A stretch of 64,000 nt of DNA from positions 1,674,001 through 1,738,000 of the forward strand of contig NZ_CP083663.1 in NCBI RefSeq assembly GCF_020097815.1, written 5' to 3'. The position numbers and the translations under genes were made by a program. Positions 58,984 to 64,000 of the stretch are shown here, in pieces. The stretch's first letter is position 1. Each line of letters starts with the position of its first letter. The notes under the pieces are model-generated. The model did no database searches. It saw only the letters and a program-made list of their open reading frames with translations, and was not told where the DNA came from. The stretch comes from Haloprofundus salinisoli. Lineage in GTDB: Archaea > Halobacteriota > Halobacteria > Halobacteriales > Haloferacaceae.

Positions 58984-60791
58984 TGTGCGGTATCATCGCC
59001 TGCGTCGGCCGCGGCGACGAGACGCTCGACGTCCTGGTCGAGGGTCTCTCGAAACTGGAGTATCGCGGGTACGACTCGGCGGGCGTCGCGCTCTCGGACG
59101 GCGACGCCGACGTCGACGTCGTCAAGCGGGCGGGCGAACTCGACGCGCTCCGCGAGGCGCTCTCGGAGCGCTCGGTCGGCGGGCGCGTCGGTATCGGTCA
59201 CACGCGCTGGAGCACCCACGGCCCGCCGACGGACGCGAACGCGCATCCGCACACCGACTGCAGCGGCAGCGTCGCCGTCGTCCACAACGGCATCATCGAG
59301 AACTACGACGAGCTCCGCGAGGAGTTGGAGACGTCGGGCCACGAGTTCCGAAGCGACACCGACACGGAAGTCGTCCCGCACCTCGTCGAGGAGAAACTCG
59401 CCGCCGGCGCGTCGCCGGAGGCGGCGTTCCGCGCGGCGGTCGAACGCCTCTCGGGCAGTTTCGCGCTCGTCTGCGTCGTCGCCGGCGAGGAGGCGGTGTT
59501 CGCCGCCAGACAGGACTCGCCGCTGGTGCTGGGCGTCGGTGACGACAGTTACTACCTCGGCAGCGACGTGCCCGCGTTCTTGGCGTACACCGACCGCGTC
59601 GTCTACCTCGACGACGGCGAGTTTGCGACGCTTCGGCCCTCGGGGTGGACGGTCCGAAACGGGTCGGACGACCGCGTCGACAAATCCGTCCAGACGGTCG
59701 ACTGGAACGTCGAGGACACCGGCAAGAGCGGCTACGACCACTACATGCTCAAGGAGATTCACGAGCAACCGCGGGCGCTTCGACAGTGTCTCTCCGGGCG
59801 CGTCGACGAGCGCCGCGGCACGGTGACGCTGCCGGAGCTCGATGGATTGGAGACGCCCCCCAGCGTCCACCTCGTCGCCTGCGGCACCTCCTACCACGCA
59901 GCACTCTATGGGGCACAGTTGTTCCACTCGCTCGGCATCCCAGCGCAGGCGTTCTTGGCCAGCGAGTACGCGACGGGCGTCCCGCCGCTGGGCGACTCGC
60001 TCGTCGTCGGCATCACCCAGAGCGGCGAGACGGCCGACACGCTGTCGGCACTCCGGGAGGCCCGCGCACGCGGGGCGCAGACGCTCGCGGTGACGAACGT
60101 CGTCGGCAGCACCGCCGCCCGCGAGTGCGACTACGCGCTCTACATCCGCGCCGGCCCGGAGATCGGCGTCGCGGCGACGAAGACGTTCTCCTCGCAGTTG
60201 GTCTCGCTGAACCTGCTCGTCGAGTATCTCGCGGGTGACCGCCGCTCCAACGAGGAACGGCGGGCGGTGTTGCAGACGCTTCGGGACCTGCCGGGGAGAG
60301 TCCAGCAGGTGCTCGACGAGTCGACGGCCGAGGAAGTCGCCGCCGAGTATCTCGGTGCCGACGGCTACTTCTTCATCGGTAGGGGGCTGAACTACCCCGT
60401 CGCCCTGGAGGGGGCGCTGAAGTTCAAGGAGATTACGTACGAACACGCCGAGGGGTTCGCCGCCGGCGAGTTGAAACACGGGACGTTGGCGCTCGTCACC
60501 GAAGATACGCCCGTCTTCGCCGTCGTCACCGGCGAGGACACGCCCGCGAAGAAGACGCTCGGCAACGTCCGCGAGGTCGAGTCCCGAGGCGCGCCGGTCA
60601 TCGCCGTCACCGACGACGACCAACTGGAGCGCTACGCCGACGCGTCGCTTCGCGTTCCCTCGGGGGCGGCGCGCGCCGCGCCCGTTCTCGTGAACGTCCA
60701 GTTGCAGTTGGTCGCCTACTGGGTAGCGAACGCGCTCGGGCGGTCGATAGACAAGCCGCGGAACCTGGCCAAGAGCGTCACCGTGGAGTGA
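58983..60791 (+). CDS. glmS: Glutamine--fructose-6-phosphate aminotransferase
   Basis: The 602-residue enzyme makes glucosamine-6-P from fructose-6-P and glutamine. The N-terminal Cys2 nucleophile follows Met1 directly (MCGIIACVG), the glutaminase site includes 'HTRWSTHG' and 'HNGIIENY', and the two sugar-isomerase domains carry 'ACGTSYHAALYG' and 'GITQSGETADTLSAL', ending 'NLAKSVTVE'. It is the last gene of the UDP-GlcNAc precursor operon here. It needs fructose-6-P from pgi, present elsewhere in the window. Confidence 0.97.
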   Translation: MCGIIACVGRGDETLDVLVEGLSKLEYRGYDSAGVALSDGDADVDVVKRAGELDALREALSERSVGGRVGIGHTRWSTHGPPTDANAHPHTDCSGSVAVVHNGIIENYDELREELETSGHEFRSDTDTEVVPHLVEEKLAAGASPEAAFRAAVERLSGSFALVCVVAGEEAVFAARQDSPLVLGVGDDSYYLGSDVPAFLAYTDRVVYLDDGEFATLRPSGWTVRNGSDDRVDKSVQTVDWNVEDTGKSGYDHYMLKEIHEQPRALRQCLSGRVDERRGTVTLPELDGLETPPSVHLVACGTSYHAALYGAQLFHSLGIPAQAFLASEYATGVPPLGDSLVVGITQSGETADTLSALREARARGAQTLAVTNVVGSTAARECDYALYIRAGPEIGVAATKTFSSQLVSLNLLVEYLAGDRRSNEERRAVLQTLRDLPGRVQQVLDESTAEEVAAEYLGADGYFFIGRGLNYPVALEGALKFKEITYEHAEGFAAGELKHGTLALVTEDTPVFAVVTGEDTPAKKTLGNVREVESRGAPVIAVTDDDQLERYADASLRVPSGAARAAPVLVNVQLQLVAYWVANALGRSIDKPRNLAKSVTVE

Positions 60792-60855
60792 GGCGTTCGC
60801 CGACTCTCGAAAGCGAGACGCACACCGAGTAGTTCACCGAGTACCGAGCGTTCGA

Positions 60856-61647
60856 CTACGACTCGTCTCCACCGTCGACGCCGACACCACGGTTCCAGTA
60901 GTCGTTGACCGCCCGCACGGCCCACTCACGAATCTCGGAATCGGTAGATTCCAACAGCGCCCGCAGCAACCCGTCGCCGTCTCTGAGGAAGAAGTACACC
61001 GTCTCGTCTGCGACGCCGACGGCGAACGGAATCGGCTCCTCGGCGAGTCGAAGCGCGACGTTCTCACAGCTCAGTAGCTCGCGGAACCGCCGCCACGAAG
61101 TCGGGTCGTCGCGGAGCGTCTCGACCGTCTCGCGGGAGAGCACCCCGCGGAGCGACTGCGTTCCCTCGACGGCGGCTCCGTGCAGCGTCTCCAGCATCTC
61201 GTAGTTGAGGACGTAGGAGACGACCAGCTGCGCCTCCGCCTGCGCCGATAGTTCGAGCGCCCGTTTCAGCGGCCCGTTCGGAGTGGTCTGCGTCGGTCGC
61301 GTGATGCGTGCATCGTCGAAACGGGCGAGGTCGACGTCGAGATGCGCCGTCGGCAGCCACTGGACGACCGGTCGGAGGTGGACCTCGGTCTCGACGTTCG
61401 AGAGGAGGTCGGTGAAACTCGCCGCGACGAACGCCCCGGAGGCCGTCGCGTCGTACCGCATCCCCTCCCGCTCGACCCAGTGGCGCTCCTCGAAATCGCG
61501 CAGAATCCGCGCGAGCGTCGGCTGTGAGGCCCCGACGGCGTCCTCTAACTCGCGCCGCGTGTGCGGACCGCTCGCCACCGCGTCCAGGACGGCGATCCGA
61601 TTCTGCGAGCGCGCGAGGAACTCGATCTCCTCGAGCGGGTCCGTCAT
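60856..61647 (-). CDS. HTH transcriptional regulator (FilR1/DUF1724-like)
   Basis: The 263-residue protein has an N-terminal winged helix ('RSQNRIAVLDAVASGPHTRRELEDAVGASQPTLARILRDFEERHW', about residues 12-57) and a larger C-terminal domain (about 90-260) with a PLD-like or FilR1-type ligand-binding look: 'SAQAEAQLVVSYVLNYEMLETL' and 'IPFAVGVADETVYFFLRDGDG'. Haloarchaea have many such regulators. It is divergent from a UspA gene with a palindrome between them that may be its operator. Confidence 0.85.
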   Translation of the reverse strand: MTDPLEEIEFLARSQNRIAVLDAVASGPHTRRELEDAVGASQPTLARILRDFEERHWVEREGMRYDATASGAFVAASFTDLLSNVETEVHLRPVVQWLPTAHLDVDLARFDDARITRPTQTTPNGPLKRALELSAQAEAQLVVSYVLNYEMLETLHGAAVEGTQSLRGVLSRETVETLRDDPTSWRRFRELLSCENVALRLAEEPIPFAVGVADETVYFFLRDGDGLLRALLESTDSEIREWAVRAVNDYWNRGVGVDGGDES

Positions 61648-61695
61648 AGTACCTCTCTTTCAGCCTCCGGCATAGCTGTTGAGATACGATTAGGG

Positions 61696-61712
61696 TATTC
61701 ACGGCGTGAATA
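61696..61712. promoter_or_regulatory. 17-nt perfect palindrome, candidate operator
   Basis: TATTCACGGCGTGAATA has 7-bp perfect arms around GGC. It lies about 50 nt before the regulator ATG (61647, leftward) and about 100 nt before the UspA ATG (61811), so it could let the HTH protein control its own gene and the stress gene. Confidence 0.5.
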
Positions 61713-61777
61713 GCTTCCGGGCGCTGAGTATCCGCCGTGTAGTGAAACATCGAAGTGACTCGAATACTTTTCTGGAC

Positions 61778-61786
61778 AAATATATA
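61778..61786 (+). promoter_or_regulatory. TATA box of the UspA gene
   Basis: AAATATATA lies 25-33 nt before the ATG at 61811, the leaderless spacing. Confidence 0.6.
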
Positions 61787-61810
61787 CTTCTATGCCTCTT
61801 AGCGTGAGTA

Positions 61811-62323
61811 ATGGCAGCACATTCGGTGTTCGCTGACGAGTCCACCGCGACCGGAGAGCAGAGAGCGGAGCCCCGTTCCGAGCCCACGCCGGCGGACGCC
61901 TCCAACGAAGACGGTGCCTTCGAACACATCCTCCTCGCGGTCGGCCCCGAGATGGACGAACGCGTCGCCGAGGTCGCGCTCTCGGTGGCGGCCGGCCACG
62001 GCGCGCGCGTCGACGCGCTGTCGGTCGTCCGGATGAACGCCTCGGTCGACCACTGGGACATGGTCGTCGAGCGGCGCGAGGAGCGTGCCGAGAAGGCGCT
62101 CGACGACATTGGCGACGCCGCCGCCGACCGCGACCTCTCGGTTACGAAACGACTGCGCTACGGCACGCCGGCCGAGGAGATAGAGAAGTACGCCGACTAC
62201 CACGGCGTCGACCTCGTCGTCGTGGGCGAACCGAGTCGAAGCGGCCTGCGTCGGCTTCTCTCTCCGAAGAGCGTCACCGACCGCGTCCGCCAGTCGACCT
62301 CTGCACCGGTGCTGACGGTCTGA
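61811..62323 (+). CDS. Universal stress protein (UspA family), with N-terminal extension
   Basis: The 170-residue protein has about 35 extra acidic N-terminal residues, then a UspA domain beginning 'FEHILLAVGPEMDERVAEVAL' and ending 'PSRSGLRRLLSPKSVTDRVRQSTSAPVLTV'. The nucleotide motif is partly changed (GEPSRSG in place of GxxGRxG), so ATP binding is doubtful. It is the third UspA in the window and is divergent from the HTH regulator, which may control it. Confidence 0.9.
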   Translation: MAAHSVFADESTATGEQRAEPRSEPTPADASNEDGAFEHILLAVGPEMDERVAEVALSVAAGHGARVDALSVVRMNASVDHWDMVVERREERAEKALDDIGDAAADRDLSVTKRLRYGTPAEEIEKYADYHGVDLVVVGEPSRSGLRRLLSPKSVTDRVRQSTSAPVLTV

Positions 62324-62457
62324 AACGCACTACTGCCTCACTGCGAACGTCGCCGCGATGCTCACGCGGTGGTCTCCTCTCGAATCCACGTTCGGGCGTC
62401 TCCGAGTCCGAGTTCTTTTCCGACACAGGCGTCGGAGACGACCTGGCGTAACTCGTT

Positions 62458-62820
62458 TTATTCCGCCGTCTCCGGTTCTATCGTGATGTTTTCGAGGTGG
62501 AGTCCGACGTTGTCGACGGTGAGTTCGATAGCGCCGATCTGATGGTCGCGGCCGTCGATGGACACCGTCGCGCCGTCGGTCGTGATGGTCGCATCATCGA
62601 TCGTGTAGCTCGCATCGTCGATGCTCAACTCGGGGAAACCGGACCCGGTCAGGTGGACATCGGTAATTTCCACCGTCAGGTCCGTCACGCTGATCTGATG
62701 GGAATCTGTCGGGGTCGACTCGGCCGAGGCGTCGTCGGCGAGTGCGCTCGTGCTCGCGCCCCCGAGAAGGAGGCCGGTCACTACGAACGCACAAAGGGTG
62801 TATCGAAGGAATGTGTTCAC
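62458..62820 (-). CDS. Secreted beta-rich hypothetical protein
   Basis: The 120-residue protein starts at a GTG (62820) preceded on its strand by a strong GGAGGTCA ribosome-binding site about 9 nt away, which decides the start. The first 30 residues are a signal peptide ('LRYTLCAFVVTGLLLGGASTSALA'), and the rest is a run of beta-prone segments with many Thr, Asp and Ile ('DDASYTIDDATITTDGATVSIDG'). The frame is open upstream but without signal character. No family recognised. Confidence 0.75.
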   Translation of the reverse strand: MNTFLRYTLCAFVVTGLLLGGASTSALADDASAESTPTDSHQISVTDLTVEITDVHLTGSGFPELSIDDASYTIDDATITTDGATVSIDGRDHQIGAIELTVDNVGLHLENITIEPETAE

Positions 62821-62984
62821 GGGTCGGTGACCTCCGCTATAGCGATTAAGTCGCTTGCGACGATGAAAGCTCTTCTGCCAACCTTCTAGCTCGCTGATTA
62901 TTCTGTACCGAACGAACGCTTCGAGTGACGACGAGACCACGTTGCCGAGCGTCTCCGAGTGCGATGGTGCGCTCGTCGCGGGCG

Positions 62985-63431
62985 TTATCGAAGTTCGAGC
63001 TCCGAGAGTCGCTCCTCGAAGGCCTCGGCGTCCATCCGACCGACAGCGAAGACGCCGTCAGCGACTACCAGCGGGTCGTAGTGACGAGCTCTGTCCGGTC
63101 GCCACCCGCGGTCGCGTCTGCACTCACAGACGAGACGGACGAACTCCCTGTCGACCATCGACGTAAGCTCCTCCGGCAGCAGAAATTCGTGGTCGTTCCG
63201 CGCGTCGTCTCGCGTCGAGTCGTCCCCGACGCGCCGCCGGCACGCACCACACATCCAGACGAGGTTCTCAGCGCGGGTGTTCTCGCGCGACCCGTCGATG
63301 TGATGGACGCGAAGCCCGTCGTCGGCACCGCAGACCGTACAGCGTTCGTCGCCCACCTCGACTCCGATTCCCGGCGTCGCTTTCGCCCCCGTGTCTGCTC
63401 CCTGCATACGTTGCTTGCGAGACTCTTCCAT
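62985..63431 (-). CDS. HNH endonuclease family protein
   Basis: A 148-residue protein with an HNH zinc-finger nuclease domain: 'CTVCGADDGLRVHHIDGSRENTRAENLVWMCGACRRRV' at about residues 32-70, including the two CxxC pairs, the His of HHID and the Asn. A helical C-terminal region follows. It could be a DNA endonuclease of defence or repair type, or have a regulatory role. The ATG at 63431 is used, since the codon before it is GTG. Confidence 0.85.
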   Translation of the reverse strand: MEESRKQRMQGADTGAKATPGIGVEVGDERCTVCGADDGLRVHHIDGSRENTRAENLVWMCGACRRRVGDDSTRDDARNDHEFLLPEELTSMVDREFVRLVCECRRDRGWRPDRARHYDPLVVADGVFAVGRMDAEAFEERLSELELR

Positions 63432-63499
63432 CACTCCTAATGAATGTATGGAACATCAACTTCCGTCGTCGGTCTCCCTCGCCGTACGGCCGTCGCTTT

Positions 63500-64000
63500 T
63501 CAAAGCCAACTCAGACGCGCGTTCAGCCAGTCGATTACCGGCAGGACGTAGCCGCTGTCGGTCGCGAGGTACATCGTCCCCGAGAGCAGCAGGAAACTCG
63601 TCGTGAGGCCGCAGACACAGCCGAGAACGACCGCGCCGACCGCGCGCGCTTGGGCGGGGACCATCGAGTGAAACAGCACCCAGACGGCTAAGCAGACGGC
63701 CGCGACGAGATTGAGCAGGGCGTGAACCTGCATCGCCTCGCCGATACTCGCCTCCAATACGAGAACGTAGGTGAGGATGACCTGCGTACCGATGACGACG
63801 GTCCCGAAGTACGAGAGGCCGAGCGCGCGCGGATACTGGAGCAGGTCTCTGCTCTCGGTGAACCGAAACACCGCGTAGACGAGAAGCGGCATCGCCGGCA
63901 GAAGATACCGGACGGTGATGGAGGCGTGAAGCGGCAGTCGCGGGAGGTACATCAGCGTGAGCACGACGGCGTACACCGCGACGAGGAGGTCAGTCGCCGA
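63500..64000 (-). CDS. 3' part of a multi-spanning membrane protein (cut by window edge)
   Basis: The frame is open on the minus strand from the stop at 63500 to the window end, so the true start lies beyond 64000. About 166 residues are visible with five or six hydrophobic helices: 'SITVRYLLPAMPLLVYAVFRF', 'ALGLSYFGTVVIGTQVILTYVLV', 'LLNLVAAVCLAVWVLFHSMVP' and a last helix before 'YVLPVIDWLNARL'. The phrase 'RYLLPAMPLL' recalls GT39/ArnT-like polyprenyl glycosyltransferase membrane regions, but the evidence is thin. Confidence 0.7.
   Translation of the reverse strand, partial: SATDLLVAVYAVVLTLMYLPRLPLHASITVRYLLPAMPLLVYAVFRFTESRDLLQYPRALGLSYFGTVVIGTQVILTYVLVLEASIGEAMQVHALLNLVAAVCLAVWVLFHSMVPAQARAVGAVVLGCVCGLTTSFLLLSGTMYLATDSGYVLPVIDWLNARLSWL

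Noticed and set aside
58824-60623. 599-codon ORF opposite glmS
   Set aside because: Antisense shadow; glmS has a complete set of catalytic motifs on the plus strand.
1-64000. CRISPR array, transposase, integrase or prophage genes
   Set aside because: No regularly spaced repeats, no transposase or recombinase motif and no phage structural gene seen in any frame.

Overview
The window is a haloarchaeal chromosome segment (class Halobacteria, probably order Haloferacales by gene content). The evidence is high GC, very acidic predicted proteins, archaeal translation factors (S19e, aIF1A, aIF5B, NOB1, Pus10), class I LysRS, the proteasome-activating nucleotidase, SecF-SecD, a Tat plus PGF-CTERM exported protein, and many genes whose TATA-like box lies about 25-28 nt before the start codon, as in leaderless haloarchaeal transcripts. 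Genes are densely packed and mostly housekeeping. I see no insertion sequence, integrase, prophage or CRISPR array. Family names are assigned by reading motifs only; no database search was possible.

Layout. 0-6.7 kb: small regulators, a chlorite-dismutase-like heme protein (PitA type) next to a formate/nitrite-type channel and a PadR regulator, and a PDZ-containing site-2 protease. 6.9-17 kb: lysS-pyrH, moaE, a second site-2 protease, thiL, a flippase-like membrane protein, the rps19e-PDCD5-PP-loop cluster, and a DMT exporter. 17-25.9 kb: hisS, two small membrane proteins, UspA, truA, an M28 peptidase, oligoendopeptidase F and an exported Tat/PGF-CTERM protein. 26-28.4 kb: a glyoxylate-bypass operon (isocitrate lyase plus a CitE-like lyase) preceded by two tiny overlapping ORFs. 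28.5-45.4 kb: PAN, arginine decarboxylase, infB, PRC-barrel/NOB1, CPBP protease, pgi, aIF1A, secF-secD, rnhB, pus10 and a DMT exporter. 45.5-48.4 kb: tRNA-like elements around a small gene, then a flavoprotein oxidoreductase. 48.6-54.2 kb: an ABC-2 exporter, UspA, a cation/proton antiporter and an amidohydrolase. 54.4-60.8 kb: a glycan-precursor block (GtrA, UppP/BacA, two GlmU-type nucleotidylyltransferases, GlmS). 60.8-64 kb: an HTH regulator divergent from UspA, a secreted protein, an HNH protein, and the 3' part of a membrane protein cut by the window edge.

How genes work together. glmS and the two GlmU-like genes give a route from fructose-6-P to UDP-GlcNAc-type donors, with UppP recycling the polyprenyl carrier. 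The aceA operon would feed acetyl-CoA carbon into malate. secF and secD form the Sec accessory complex. lysS, hisS, truA, pus10, rps19e, aIF1A and infB make the window rich in translation and tRNA functions.

The least explained parts are noncoding: a strongly structured, probably transcribed segment between rnhB and pus10 (41.88-42.30 kb), and an island of tRNA-like and hairpin elements at 45.5-46.4 kb. The coupled mini-ORFs before aceA are also unusual.
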